A stretch of DNA of 64,000 nucleotides from JAGOUB01 sp964648045 (GCA_964648045.1 CAZYNU010000001.1:22748-86747); one strand, 5' to 3'. Shown: positions 7,040-16,643, numbered from the stretch's first letter. Translations and numbers: made by a program. The notes: generated by a model not told the origin, from the sequence alone.

Positions 7040-8821
7040 TCAGGAACCGAATGTGTAGGCATAGGCAGCGACGCCGGGCTTACTAAAGGTGATCTCTACA
7101 TCATGCTCGCCGTAGTCACCCTTAAAGAGACGGAACAGATCATGACGATCGATCGTCAACGGCACGGGGTCGCCGCCGTCGACGCGCACCTCGGCGGCGA
7201 TGTCGTCGCCCTCGCGCTCGGGACCAAGGACCACATTCACCTCGCCCGCCAGGGCGCGAATGCGCAGCGAACCGCTGCCATTCACGAGCACCTGACGTTC
7301 GTCCGCCTTCAGCTGCCAACGTCCATCGAGGGCGACAGCATGCAGCGGGATATCGTCTGGCTCCACGTACTCGGTGGGAGCGTCGGTAGGCAATGGACCA
7401 CCATTGACCAGCGAATCCCAACCGCGAATACCCAAATAGATTTCAGGCGTCAGCGGCCGCCGTTCACCAGGTACGTCATCAGCGTCGATGGGCGCCGTAG
7501 CGAAGGAATAGCCCGCCTCTAGCAACAGCGACTCGATCGCATCGGCCGTCTCTTGCTCATTCCCCTCACCAAAGTGCTGATAGCGCAGCCGGCCATTGGC
7601 ATCGATCAGGTATTTGGCCGGCCAGTAGTGGTTGGAAAATGACCGCCAGGTGCCGTACGTATTGTCTTGAGCAACGGGATAGTGAATACCCAAGCGCTCA
7701 ACCGCGTCGGCGACGTTGCTGGCATCTTGCTCAAAAGCGAATTCGGGAGTGTGCACACCCACAATCAGGAACGGACCGGTTTTAAACCGCTCCCAATAGC
7801 CGGCCATGGCCGGCAGCGTACGCAGGCAATTGATGCAGCTGTACGTCCAGAAATCGACAAGAACCACCTTCCCCTGCAAGGCGCTGGCATTGAGCGGCTG
7901 GCTGTTGTGCCATGGACCGAGCTTGACAAAGGCGGGCGCTGGTCCCAGATCAGGCAGGGTGCCATCGGCATTGGGCGCAACCGGCGGCGACCCAGGAAAA
8001 AGACTGTCTTCCAAGCGTTGCGCGATCTCGGCCGGACGCGTGCCAGCCAACCAGAGCTGCACGCCAGAGAAGAGATTCCACTCCAACGCCACTGCCGTAA
8101 GAAGGAGCAACGCGCCTGCGAGTTTTTTCATGAGCCCTGAATATCGCGTGAGACGATGCACGACGTGCGCAGCCAGCTGCCCACCGTAGCCCACGAGCAG
8201 CAAAGGCACCGCCGCCCCCAGGGCATACACCGCAAGTGCCAAGAAGGCCGTCGGTCCCGGCTGTTCGCGCACGAGCGCCAGCGCGAAGCCAAGCGCCGGT
8301 CCGGCACACGGCACCCATACCAACCCAAGCGTTAGTCCCACCACGAAGGCCGCCAGTAGGTTGTCGCCCTGCGTCCGTCGCGTCACCTCCTGAGCATCGG
8401 CGCCGATTTGTTGCAAACGAGGCGCCAAGCGACCGCCAATTTCGAGAAGCAGCACGTTAACAATCAGTACAGCAACCACAAACATCCAGCCGTCCGGCAC
8501 AAAGAAGGCGGCACCAAGAGCGGCTAAGATCCAACGCGCCCAGCGACGCTCCGTCAGGAAACCGGCCGCGAAGAGCACGAGCACGTCGTAGGTTGCCGTC
8601 TGCACGAACGAGGCAAGCGTGACGAACTGCATCAGTAAGACCTGTAGCAAGAAGGTAAAGCCTACGAAGCCCGCCACCATCCCCGCCACGATCACCAACG
8701 GACGCAGACGGCTACGCCCAGCGATACTCACGCCGAGTACAATGGGGACGAGCGGCAGAATGCAGGGCAGGAAGATAGTCAGAATTCCCGCCAAGAAGAG
8801 TGTGACGAAAAGCGGAAGCAT
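7040..8821 (-). CDS. dipZ: DipZ-type fused CcdA/DsbD membrane + thioredoxin-like protein
   Basis: A 593-residue fusion. Residues 1-~250 are a CcdA/DsbD-like transmembrane domain whose redox Cys lie in IFLPCILPLVP and VWVPCAGPAL. Residues ~295-440 are a TlpA-like thioredoxin fold with CINC in DFWTYSCINCLRTLP and GVHTPEFAFE. The C terminus (~490-593) is a beta-rich domain typical of DipZ. The protein should pass electrons from cytoplasmic thioredoxin across the membrane to reduce exported thiols. It is transcribed just ahead of the LPQTG lipoprotein, and trxA (49912) and a DsbA-like lipoprotein (19386) in this window are plausible partners. The leader before the ATG is T-rich, without SD. Confidence 0.9.
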   Translation of the reverse strand: MLPLFVTLFLAGILTIFLPCILPLVPIVLGVSIAGRSRLRPLVIVAGMVAGFVGFTFLLQVLLMQFVTLASFVQTATYDVLVLFAAGFLTERRWARWILAALGAAFFVPDGWMFVVAVLIVNVLLLEIGGRLAPRLQQIGADAQEVTRRTQGDNLLAAFVVGLTLGLVWVPCAGPALGFALALVREQPGPTAFLALAVYALGAAVPLLLVGYGGQLAAHVVHRLTRYSGLMKKLAGALLLLTAVALEWNLFSGVQLWLAGTRPAEIAQRLEDSLFPGSPPVAPNADGTLPDLGPAPAFVKLGPWHNSQPLNASALQGKVVLVDFWTYSCINCLRTLPAMAGYWERFKTGPFLIVGVHTPEFAFEQDASNVADAVERLGIHYPVAQDNTYGTWRSFSNHYWPAKYLIDANGRLRYQHFGEGNEQETADAIESLLLEAGYSFATAPIDADDVPGERRPLTPEIYLGIRGWDSLVNGGPLPTDAPTEYVEPDDIPLHAVALDGRWQLKADERQVLVNGSGSLRIRALAGEVNVVLGPEREGDDIAAEVRVDGGDPVPLTIDRHDLFRLFKGDYGEHDVEITFSKPGVAAYAYTFGS

Positions 8822-9022
8822 ACAAAAAAAAGACTACCAGTCAGATCGCGCGCCTCCCTGGACAGACAGGCGTTTTCTGTCACTTAGGAAGCATTGCAAA
8901 ATGTTCTTACAAAAACGCAACCGGAAGACCGCATGATGAACCTGTCACGGCATGGCCGGAAGGGCTTCAAGATGCTAAAATAAGAAGATTTCCGGCTGGG
9001 TCGGAAGTCAAACACACACTCC

Positions 9023-10225
9023 ATGCGCCTGCGCTCGCTCATGTTCGGCTGGGAATTTCCCCCGGTGCACTCGGGCGGACTAGGTGTGGCGTGCGAAGGA
9101 CTTGTGCGCGGGCTGCAATTGAGTGAGGTCGACGTGACGCTCGTGCTGCCGCATGTCAGTGCGACTGGCGCCACACATTCCGACGTAGTGGCTGCTGCTG
9201 CCGTATCGTCGGGCGTAGTACCTGTCACCAGCCTACTGCGCCCGTACGACGACGTCCGAGCCTTTGCGGCACGTGCAGCATCGTCACCGAGTGGAAACCT
9301 ATACGGCCCCGATCTGGCCGCCGCCGTGGCGCACTACACCGTTGCCAGCGTAGAAGCGAGCAAGGACCGCGAGGCTGACGTGATCCACAGCCACGATTGG
9401 ATGACCTACGGTGCCGGCGCCGCTGCCGCCCAGTTGCGCGACGCCCCTCTGGTGGCCCACATCCACGCCACCGAACTCGACCGCACCGACGGCCATCCCG
9501 ACCCGTGGATCTACGGCCTGGAGCGCGAGGGTTTTATCGCCGCCGACCGCATTATCGCCGTGAGTGACTATACAAAACGGCTACTGACGCGTGAGTATGG
9601 AATCGACCCCGGCAAAATCACGGTGGTCCACAACGGTCACGACACGGACCCTCTTCCGGCCACACCTGCCACCGTCAGCCACCACCCACTCGTACTCTTT
9701 TTAGGTCGGTTGACCGTACAGAAAAACCCGCACCAGTTCGTCGCCGTCGCTAAAGAAATCCACGTCCACCGCCCCGAGGTGCAATTCGTTATGGCGGGTG
9801 CCGGACCCATGCAGGGCGAACTCATGCAGGCCGCCTGCGAAGCTGGCCTCTCGCGCAACATGGTGTTCGCCGGTCAGGTGAGTAAACGCGAAGCCTCCGC
9901 GCTCTACGCCGCCGCCTCGTGCTTCGTGATGCCATCACTCTCCGAACCCTTCGGCCTGGTGGCACTGGAGGCAATTGCCCAAGGTACGCCGGTGGTGGTT
10001 AGCCGCCAGTCAGGCGTAAGCGAGGTGCTCGACCACGCCTTTAAGGTCGATTTCTGGGACACCGCCAAAATGGCCGACTGCATCCTGACCATCCTGCGCG
10101 AAAAACCGCTGGCCATGCAGCTGAAGACCGAAGCCCCCCGACTCCTCCAACGCCTGTCGTGGCACAACCAAGCTCAGGCCGTCCGCGCCGTCTACCACTC
10201 GCTTCTCCACCCTTCCCACGCATGA
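9023..10225 (+). CDS. GT4/GT5-type glycosyltransferase (glycogen synthase-like)
   Basis: A 400-residue GT-B glycosyltransferase. The N-terminal MFGWEFPPVHSGGLGVACEG matches the start of the glycogen synthase/GT4 acceptor domain. The C-terminal half carries the sugar-nucleotide domain (LVLFLGRLTVQKNP) and the E-x7-E motif in EPFGLVALEAIAQGTPVV. It is first of three genes joined by start-stop overlaps to GH57 and GH15 hydrolases, so it likely builds an alpha-glucan that the other two process. Sucrose synthase-like or capsule GT4 activity cannot be excluded. A TAAAAT box lies near 8975, leaving about 40 bases of leader. Confidence 0.88.
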   Translation: MRLRSLMFGWEFPPVHSGGLGVACEGLVRGLQLSEVDVTLVLPHVSATGATHSDVVAAAAVSSGVVPVTSLLRPYDDVRAFAARAASSPSGNLYGPDLAAAVAHYTVASVEASKDREADVIHSHDWMTYGAGAAAAQLRDAPLVAHIHATELDRTDGHPDPWIYGLEREGFIAADRIIAVSDYTKRLLTREYGIDPGKITVVHNGHDTDPLPATPATVSHHPLVLFLGRLTVQKNPHQFVAVAKEIHVHRPEVQFVMAGAGPMQGELMQAACEAGLSRNMVFAGQVSKREASALYAAASCFVMPSLSEPFGLVALEAIAQGTPVVVSRQSGVSEVLDHAFKVDFWDTAKMADCILTILREKPLAMQLKTEAPRLLQRLSWHNQAQAVRAVYHSLLHPSHA

Positions 10226-11478
10226 GTAACCGCGTCTGTTTCTACTTCCAGGTGCACCAGCCCTACCGTCTGCGCGACTTGCGCGTGACAGACATTGGGG
10301 CCGCCACGCCCGATTACTTCGACGCCGAAAATAATCGCAAAATTTTCCGGAAGGTGGCCGAGAAATGCTACCTGCCGACCAATGCACTCCTACTCCAGTT
10401 ACTCGATGAACAACCGGAGTTTCGAGTGTCGTTTTCGCTCTCGGGCGTGTTTCTGGACCAGTGCCAAGAATACGGCCGCGACGTGTTGAAATCGTTTAAA
10501 GCATTGGCCAAAACGGGACAGGTGGAATTCCTGGGCGAGACCGACTGCCATTCGCTGTGCGCGCTCAAATCCACCGCCGAATTCTGTTCCCAGGTAAAAG
10601 CGCACTCACAGAAAATCCGCAAACATTTTGGCCGCGTGCCGAAAGTTTTCCGTAATACCGAGCTAATCTACAGCAACGAACTCGCGAACCAGGTGCGCCT
10701 CCTAGGCTTCCGCGGCATGTTGGCCGAAGGCGTCGACCGCCTGCTTGGCGACCGCCACCCGGGCGACCCGGTGGTGCCGCCGGCCTTCCGCCTGCCGCGC
10801 CAGACCGAACACACCATCGCCGCCGCGCGCAGTCGTCCCCTCCCCAGCCGCCGCTTCCACGTACTGCTGAAGCACTACCGTTTGAGTGACGACGTCGCTT
10901 TCCGTTTCTCCGACAAGAACTGGGCCAGTCATCCCCTCTCGGCCGAGACGTTCGCGCGCTGGGCGAAGGAGAGCCCGGGACACAGCGTCAATCTCTTCAT
11001 GGACTACGAAACATTCGGCGAGCACCAGTGGGCCGAATCCGGCATTTTCGATTTTCTGGGTGCCTTGCCCGCGGCGCTGACTCGCGAAGGCATCGCCACC
11101 GTCACGCCGTCACAAGCCCTGCTGGAATGGAAAGGTGACAGCCCCATCTACGACGCCCATGAACCAATTTCCTGGGCGGACAGCGAACGCGACCTCTCGG
11201 CCTGGCAGGGAAACGCCATTCAACAGGCCGCACTCGAAAACCTCTACGCCCTGGAGAAAGACGTCCTGGCGGCCGATGACGACGACTTGCTGCTTGATTG
11301 GCGCCGACTCCAGACCTCGGATCACTTCTACTACATGTGCACGAAGTACTGGGCCGACGGCGATGTGCACAAGTACTTCAGCCCCTACGATTCTCCCTAC
11401 GAGGCCTACCGCCGCTTCAGTCACGCCCTCTGCGATTTGCAGGCCCGCCTGGCCCGCATCCCCTCCTCCAACCGCTGA
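10222..11478 (+). CDS. Glycoside hydrolase family 57 (alpha-amylase-like)
   Basis: A 418-residue GH57 enzyme. The N-terminal FYFQVHQPYRLRDL is conserved GH57 region 1. VFRNTELIYSNE holds the expected catalytic nucleophile Glu, and FMDYETFGEHQ the acid/base Asp. GH57 members hydrolyse or branch alpha-1,4-glucans. The start is ATG 10222, overlapping the glycosyltransferase stop as ATGA. Its own stop overlaps the GH15 start as TGATG, so all three genes are translationally coupled. Confidence 0.9.
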   Translation: MSNRVCFYFQVHQPYRLRDLRVTDIGAATPDYFDAENNRKIFRKVAEKCYLPTNALLLQLLDEQPEFRVSFSLSGVFLDQCQEYGRDVLKSFKALAKTGQVEFLGETDCHSLCALKSTAEFCSQVKAHSQKIRKHFGRVPKVFRNTELIYSNELANQVRLLGFRGMLAEGVDRLLGDRHPGDPVVPPAFRLPRQTEHTIAAARSRPLPSRRFHVLLKHYRLSDDVAFRFSDKNWASHPLSAETFARWAKESPGHSVNLFMDYETFGEHQWAESGIFDFLGALPAALTREGIATVTPSQALLEWKGDSPIYDAHEPISWADSERDLSAWQGNAIQQAALENLYALEKDVLAADDDDLLLDWRRLQTSDHFYYMCTKYWADGDVHKYFSPYDSPYEAYRRFSHALCDLQARLARIPSSNR

Positions 11479-13532
11479 TGCCGCGCTCTCTTGTTCTCGG
11501 AAACGGCCGCCTCCTCGCGACCTTCGATGCGCGCCTGCAGCTTCGCGACCTCTACTACCCCTACGTGGGCATGGAGGACCACACCACCTTCGGTAATGCC
11601 CACCGCTTGGGCTTCCATGTGCAAGACCGCGGTTTTGCCTGGGTGACCGACCCGAATTGGAACGTGATGCCCGCCTATCGTCTGGAGACGCTCACGAGCG
11701 AATCGCGGCTGGAGCACGCGGAGCTAGGCCTGAAAGTGCGTATTGAAGACAGCGTCCATCCCGTGCACGACGTGCTCGTGCGCCGCTTCTTCTTGCGTGC
11801 CACAACGCCCGGCGACCGGACTGTAAAGGTCTTCGCCCACCACGACTTTCACATTTACGGCGATAAGCAGAAAGACACGGCTTTCTACGAGCCACACACC
11901 AACGCTGTCATTCATTACCGCCAGACACGCTACTTCCTTATTGGCGGCGACTGCAGTCGGCCGGCCGTGTGTCGCACACCCGCGCGTGGCGAGCAAATCG
12001 GCTCCGTGTTGCATAGTATGAACAAATTAAATCGCTGCGGGCTTTCCAGCTTCGCAGTGGGCAAGAGCAACTACCAGGGCCTGGAAGGGACCTGGCGCGA
12101 CGCCGAGGACGGCCATCTCTCTGAAAACACCGTGGTGCAGGGTTCGGTGGATTCCTGCGTGAGTGTAGAGGCAATAGTGAACGATATAGAGGAGACCGAA
12201 GTCGCCATCTGGCTCTGCCTAGGGCAGTCCCTCCAAGACGTCGTAGCGCTGCACGAGCGTGTAATGGACGACACGCCCGAGCGCCTGCAGCGCAATTCCA
12301 GTAATTACTGGAAAAGCTGGGTCAACAAGGCCAACCGTGACTTTGGCTCTTTGCCAATGGAACACGTTGAATTATTTAAACGCAGCCTGCTAACGCTGCG
12401 CACGCACGCCGACGACCACGGCGGCATCGTGGCTGCGGCCGACAGCGACATCATGGCCTTCAACCGCGACACCTACACCTACGTCTGGCCTCGCGACGGC
12501 GCCCTAGTGAGCCTCGCCCTGGATCGCGCCGGCTACGGCGAGGTGACCCGCCGCTTCTTCGATTTCTGCGCCCGTGCGCAAATGCCCGACGGCTATCTGC
12601 TGCACAAATTCAACCCGGACGGCTCACTGGGTTCCACCTGGCACCCGTGGTTCCGCGACGGCGAGACGCAGCTGCCCATTCAAGAGGACGAAACGGCTCT
12701 GCCGATCGTCGCCCTTTGGAATCATTTCCAGGAAACCCAAGACTTCGAATTCTTACAGGGAATGTATGAGCGCTTCGTGAAGAAGGCCGCTAGTTTCCTC
12801 TGCGCCTTCCGCGAAACCGAAACCGGTCTGCCTATGCTCAGTTACGACCTGTGGGAGGAGCACAAAGGCATCTTCTCCTACACCGTCGCCACCGTCATCG
12901 CCGGCTTGCACGCGGCTGCGCAGATTGCGCAGATTCTAGGCCACACGCACCACTCACACGACTATCAAGAGGCCGCCGACGCCATGCGCCAAGCGCTGGT
13001 CTTTCACCTGTACGACGAAAAGGAAGGTCGCTTCCTCAAAAAGATCAAGCGTAAGGACGGCGAGACGACCGAACGCGACGCCACCGTGGACGCCTCCATC
13101 GCGATGATCTGGCGCCTTGGGGTATTGCCCACAGACGACCCGCGCGTCGTCTCCACGATGCAACAACTCGAGAAGCACCTGACGGTTCGTACGAGCGTGG
13201 GAGGCTTAGCGCGCTATACCAACGATTACTACCACACGGTCGTCCCACCCACTGCCGACATTCCCGGCAACCCCTGGATCATCACCACCCTGTGGCTCAC
13301 GCAGTGGAAAATCGCCCGCGCACAGACGCCTGCAGACTTAGCCGCCACCCGCAGCGGGCTGGACTGGGCCCTTCGCTGCACTGGACCGGCCGGCCTACTG
13401 CCCGAGCAGGTCCACCCGCAGACCGGCGCACCTTTGTCGGTCAGCCCTCTGGCATGGAGCCACGCCGCTTACGTAGACACCGTCCTGGACTATGTGGAGC
13501 GCGAACGCCAGATTCTCGGGCGGACCAATTGA
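11478..13532 (+). CDS. Glycoside hydrolase family 15 (glucoamylase-like)
   Basis: A 684-residue GH15 enzyme with an N-terminal beta-sandwich (from MPRSLVLGNGRLLATFDARL) and an (alpha/alpha)6 barrel. Barrel signatures are FNRDTYTYVWPRDGALVSLA, QEDETALPIVALWNH, SYDLWEEHKGIFSYTV (general acid Glu) and LPEQVHPQTG (general base Glu). It should release glucose from the non-reducing ends of alpha-glucans, or act on trehalose or dextrin. The ATG at 11478 overlaps the GH57 stop; the frame is open further upstream but duplicates GH57 coding sequence. Last gene of the glucan operon. Confidence 0.9.
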   Translation: MPRSLVLGNGRLLATFDARLQLRDLYYPYVGMEDHTTFGNAHRLGFHVQDRGFAWVTDPNWNVMPAYRLETLTSESRLEHAELGLKVRIEDSVHPVHDVLVRRFFLRATTPGDRTVKVFAHHDFHIYGDKQKDTAFYEPHTNAVIHYRQTRYFLIGGDCSRPAVCRTPARGEQIGSVLHSMNKLNRCGLSSFAVGKSNYQGLEGTWRDAEDGHLSENTVVQGSVDSCVSVEAIVNDIEETEVAIWLCLGQSLQDVVALHERVMDDTPERLQRNSSNYWKSWVNKANRDFGSLPMEHVELFKRSLLTLRTHADDHGGIVAAADSDIMAFNRDTYTYVWPRDGALVSLALDRAGYGEVTRRFFDFCARAQMPDGYLLHKFNPDGSLGSTWHPWFRDGETQLPIQEDETALPIVALWNHFQETQDFEFLQGMYERFVKKAASFLCAFRETETGLPMLSYDLWEEHKGIFSYTVATVIAGLHAAAQIAQILGHTHHSHDYQEAADAMRQALVFHLYDEKEGRFLKKIKRKDGETTERDATVDASIAMIWRLGVLPTDDPRVVSTMQQLEKHLTVRTSVGGLARYTNDYYHTVVPPTADIPGNPWIITTLWLTQWKIARAQTPADLAATRSGLDWALRCTGPAGLLPEQVHPQTGAPLSVSPLAWSHAAYVDTVLDYVERERQILGRTN

Positions 13533-13606
13533 TCACCTGCGCCAACCCGAAATTGACCCACTGACCAGCTGCGCCAATCGCGGGACAAGCGTACACTTTC
13601 CTCCTG

Positions 13607-14305
13607 ATGGCCCCCTCCAAACTCCGCCACCAGGTTGAACGCACGCGCAATAAGCACTCGCGCGCCGTCATTGTGGACGGAACGGTGGTGATCCGTCTGG
13701 CCAAGAACCTGAGCAAACGAGAAGAGGAGAGACATATCGACGAACTTCTTAAGCGCATGAGTGTTATTGTGGCGCGTGAATCGAAAAAAACGATTGTCCA
13801 CCCATTCCGCCGCCTTCTCGAAGGACACAGCCAGGAAACGATCCACCTGGCCAACGGCCGCACCCTGCACATCACCCTGCGTGCCGCCTCGCGCACGCGC
13901 GTATGCGCCGACAGCGAGCAGTGGACGGTGGACGTTGGCCCTATGCTGCGCACTGCGCCGTTTCACCGCTTACTATGGAAGACCGTGAGCCGGCAGGAGC
14001 TGGCGCGCATCGAAACGCTCGTGCATAACCTGAACGCACAGACCTTGCGCGTGCCCGTGAGCGCCGTTCGCCTGGGATTCGCCTCGTCGCAGTGGGGCAG
14101 TTGCTCCAGTCGCGGCGTCATCATGCTCAATACCGCCCTACTGTTCGTTCCTGAGCGCCTGTTGGAATACGTTATTGTGCACGAATTAGCCCACCGTATT
14201 GAACAAGGACACGACGCGCGTTTCTGGTCCGTGGTGGAACGTGCCTGCCCCGACTACCAGGCGCGAATGGCCGAGTTGAAGCGCTTTCGATTGCCACGAC
14301 CCTAA
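13607..14305 (+). CDS. YgjP-like (DUF45, SprT-type) metallopeptidase
   Basis: A 232-residue protein with the zinc motif HELAHRIEQGHDARFW (HExxH plus downstream His) and the family signature LGFASSQWGSCSSRGVI, typical of YgjP/DUF45 proteins. The catalytic fold is known but the physiological substrate is not. Its N-terminal ~50 residues are basic. A TACACT box ends 9 bases before the ATG (13592-13597), pointing to a leaderless mRNA. It converges with maf, the stops being 4 bases apart. Confidence 0.88.
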   Translation: MAPSKLRHQVERTRNKHSRAVIVDGTVVIRLAKNLSKREEERHIDELLKRMSVIVARESKKTIVHPFRRLLEGHSQETIHLANGRTLHITLRAASRTRVCADSEQWTVDVGPMLRTAPFHRLLWKTVSRQELARIETLVHNLNAQTLRVPVSAVRLGFASSQWGSCSSRGVIMLNTALLFVPERLLEYVIVHELAHRIEQGHDARFWSVVERACPDYQARMAELKRFRLPRP

Positions 14306-14309
14306 GGGT

Positions 14310-14912
14310 TCACGTCCGACTCCATGTCACCTGGTCCCAGAGGGGATATCCCACCTCCTGCAACAAACTCCCAAGCACGTAGACCGGCAGGCCAACGACA
14401 CTCGTAAAGTCGCCCTCGATCTTGCGAATGAGCAGCTGGCAACGCCCCTCAATTTGAAAGGCGCCCGCGCATCCTTCCCAACCTCCGTGTGCGATCCACC
14501 ACGCCACCATCTCGTCCGACAGTGGCGCAAAGGTGACGGCAGTCGTACACAAGCCAACGGCAGCTTGTCCGTTACGAATGACACAAATGCCAGAATGGCA
14601 GTGCGCCTGGCGGCCGCTCAACAGCCGAATCATGCGCTCGGCATCGGCCGCGTCAATCGGCTTTTCGAGCAGGTGTCCATCGGCCGTCTCTACCACTGAA
14701 TCACACCCAATCACGGTATCGTGCGGATGACGCGTGGCCACGTCTTCGGCCTTCAGTCGGGCAAGTTGCCGAGCGCGAACGGACGGCACTTGTTCGGGGT
14801 GAGCCGGCTCATCTACGGTGCTGGGCGAGACCTCGAATGGCAATCCCAGACGTCGAAAAATCATGGCGCGACCAGGGCTGCTAGAACCGAGAATAAGGCG
14901 TTCGGTAGACAT
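14310..14912 (-). CDS. maf: Maf family nucleotide pyrophosphatase
   Basis: A 200-residue protein with Maf hallmarks: LILGSSSPGRAMIFRRLGL at the N terminus, the DTVIGCDSVV segment and the EKPIDAADAERMIRLLSG motif. Maf proteins hydrolyse non-canonical or canonical nucleoside triphosphates (dTTP/UTP or modified bases) to monophosphates and have been tied to septum arrest. The C terminus is a little divergent from Escherichia YhdE. It lies 3 bases downstream of trpS on the same strand, so an operon is likely. Confidence 0.88.
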   Translation of the reverse strand: MSTERLILGSSSPGRAMIFRRLGLPFEVSPSTVDEPAHPEQVPSVRARQLARLKAEDVATRHPHDTVIGCDSVVETADGHLLEKPIDAADAERMIRLLSGRQAHCHSGICVIRNGQAAVGLCTTAVTFAPLSDEMVAWWIAHGGWEGCAGAFQIEGRCQLLIRKIEGDFTSVVGLPVYVLGSLLQEVGYPLWDQVTWSRT

Positions 14913-14915
14913 GGT

Positions 14916-15878
14916 TTAGCGAAGGCCAACGGCCCGGCGGACACGCCCCATGGTGGCCCGAGCCACAACCGACGCCTTGGCGGCACCGGCACTGGCCACG
15001 TCATCCAATGCCGATTGATCTTTCGCCAAAGCCTCGCGCTTGGCACGCAGAGGGGACGAGAAGTCGATATATGTCTGGAGTAAACGCTTCTTCGCGTCGC
15101 CGTACGGCAGACCGTTGCGATATTCGGCAGCCAGTGCCGTCGCTTCGGCCTCAGCCAGGAAGAGGCGATGAATCTGGAAAATAGGACTGGTGTCGGGATC
15201 CTTTGGGTCATGCATGCCGCGACTGTCGGTGACAATGCCCATGATCGCCTTCTTCACGGCGGCTTCGGCACCGAAGAGCGGGATGGTATTGCCATAGCTC
15301 TTGCTCATCTTCTGGCCATCGGTACCGGGCACCACGGCTGCCGTCTCACGAATGTAAGGCTCTGGTAGCACAAGAATATCGCCGTATTGGTGATTGAATT
15401 TCGCAGCGATATCGCGCGTCATTTCCACGTGCTGTTTCTGGTCTTTACCCACCGGAACCAGGCCAGCATCGTAGAGCAGAATGTCGGCCGCCATGAGTAC
15501 CGGATAGGTAAACAGGCCCACGCTCGGCGCAATCCCCTTCTCCACCTTGTCCTTATAAGAAACGGCCCGCTCCAAAAGGCCCATCGGGGTGAGAGTGGCC
15601 AAGATCCAGGCTAACTCCGTGTGCTCGGCAATGTCGGACTGAAAATACAACACCGCCTTATCCGGATCAAAACCGCAGGCGAGGTAGTCGAGCAGCACGT
15701 CGCGGCGGTACTGCCGCAGCGCCTCGGGGTCCTGCACCGTCGTGAGGGCATGTAGGTCAGCGATGAAGTAGAAGCTCTCTTCGGCCTTCCCGAGCCACTC
15801 CAGGTTCGGCTTGATGGAACCGAAGTAATTGCCCAGATGGAGGGTGCCGGAGGGCTGGATTCCCGAGAGAACGCGCAT
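14916..15878 (-). CDS. trpS: Tryptophanyl-tRNA synthetase
   Basis: A 320-residue class I synthetase that charges tRNA-Trp. The HIGH-like motif is SGTLHLGNYFG near residue 12 and the KMSKS motif is intact in DGQKMSKSYGNT near 195. Length matches bacterial TrpRS (325-340). Between RluA-type synthase (upstream, 9-base gap) and maf (downstream, 3-base gap) on the same strand. TAAGAT 6 bases before the ATG could mark an internal leaderless start, though it overlaps the upstream stop. No T-box leader is seen. Confidence 0.95.
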   Translation of the reverse strand: MRVLSGIQPSGTLHLGNYFGSIKPNLEWLGKAEESFYFIADLHALTTVQDPEALRQYRRDVLLDYLACGFDPDKAVLYFQSDIAEHTELAWILATLTPMGLLERAVSYKDKVEKGIAPSVGLFTYPVLMAADILLYDAGLVPVGKDQKQHVEMTRDIAAKFNHQYGDILVLPEPYIRETAAVVPGTDGQKMSKSYGNTIPLFGAEAAVKKAIMGIVTDSRGMHDPKDPDTSPIFQIHRLFLAEAEATALAAEYRNGLPYGDAKKRLLQTYIDFSSPLRAKREALAKDQSALDDVASAGAAKASVVARATMGRVRRAVGLR

Positions 15879-15887
15879 GGGAAGATC

Positions 15888-16577
15888 TTAGCGAGTGCCA
15901 CGCTTCTTCGGTAGGCGCTCTCCACCTCGACGAAAACGCTCCAGCGCTTCCAGGTAGGCCTTAGGCAACGGCGAGGTGATGGCAATCTTCTCACCTGTGA
16001 TGGGATGTGGAAATTCAACGCGCAACGCGTGCAGAAAGAAGCGCCGAAATCCGTAACGCTTTGTGAATGAGATATTCGTCTTCTTGTCGCCATAGAGCGG
16101 GTCGAGCGCCAAGGCATGGCGTATGGACGCGAAATGGCGACGAACCTGATGGTGACGGCCTTTTTCAAAACGAGCCTCCACATCGGTGCAGTCGGCGAAT
16201 TTCTCCACTACTTGGTAGCTCGTCTCGGCATTGAGCAACGTACCAGCCTCATGTCCGGCCAATTTCGCCTTGATGACGCCCGAACTCGTCAGCATCTTTC
16301 CGCTCACAATGGCCCGGTAGATCTTGGTCCAGCCAGCGAATTTAGAGGTGACAACGGCCTCAAGAGCCTCTTTGCGACGAGCAAAAAGAAGTACGCCTGA
16401 CGTCTCAAAATCGAGACGATGGATGGGGCGGAGACCAGGCTCATCTTTGCGCAAAAAATCGAGTAGTGGCAATTTTCCTACCTCACCACGACCGCGTACC
16501 ACGAGCTCTTCGGGGAGCTTGTGGACGGCGAGGAGGTAGTCGTCGCGGTACAGGACACGTCCTGGGTTGATAGGCAT
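15888..16577 (-). CDS. RluA-family pseudouridine synthase
   Basis: About 229 residues. The catalytic Asp lies in IHRLDFETSGVLLFA, and later family motifs are EARFEKGRHHQVRRHFA and LDPLYGD. It isomerises uridine in rRNA or tRNA; the specific site (RluA, RluC, RluD or TruC type) cannot be assigned, and no S4 domain is seen. ATG 16577 (MPINPGRVLYRDDYLL) is preferred: a TATACT box ends 7 bases before it (16585-16590), indicating a leaderless transcript. First gene of a probable operon with trpS and maf. Confidence 0.88.
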   Translation of the reverse strand: MPINPGRVLYRDDYLLAVHKLPEELVVRGRGEVGKLPLLDFLRKDEPGLRPIHRLDFETSGVLLFARRKEALEAVVTSKFAGWTKIYRAIVSGKMLTSSGVIKAKLAGHEAGTLLNAETSYQVVEKFADCTDVEARFEKGRHHQVRRHFASIRHALALDPLYGDKKTNISFTKRYGFRRFFLHALRVEFPHPITGEKIAITSPLPKAYLEALERFRRGGERLPKKRGTR

Positions 16578-16643
16578 CGACCTGAGTATACAGCAGAAAC
16601 GGCATTGCCAGGCCGAACATGAGCATTGCAAGGGGGAGCATAC

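Noticed and set aside
10159..10222. Earlier start for the GH57 gene
   Set aside because: The extra residues duplicate the glycosyltransferase coding region in another frame; the ATGA overlap start gives the family N terminus.
14916..16000. T-box or trp attenuator before trpS
   Set aside because: Only a 9-base gap to the upstream gene; no specifier stem or Trp-codon leader peptide.
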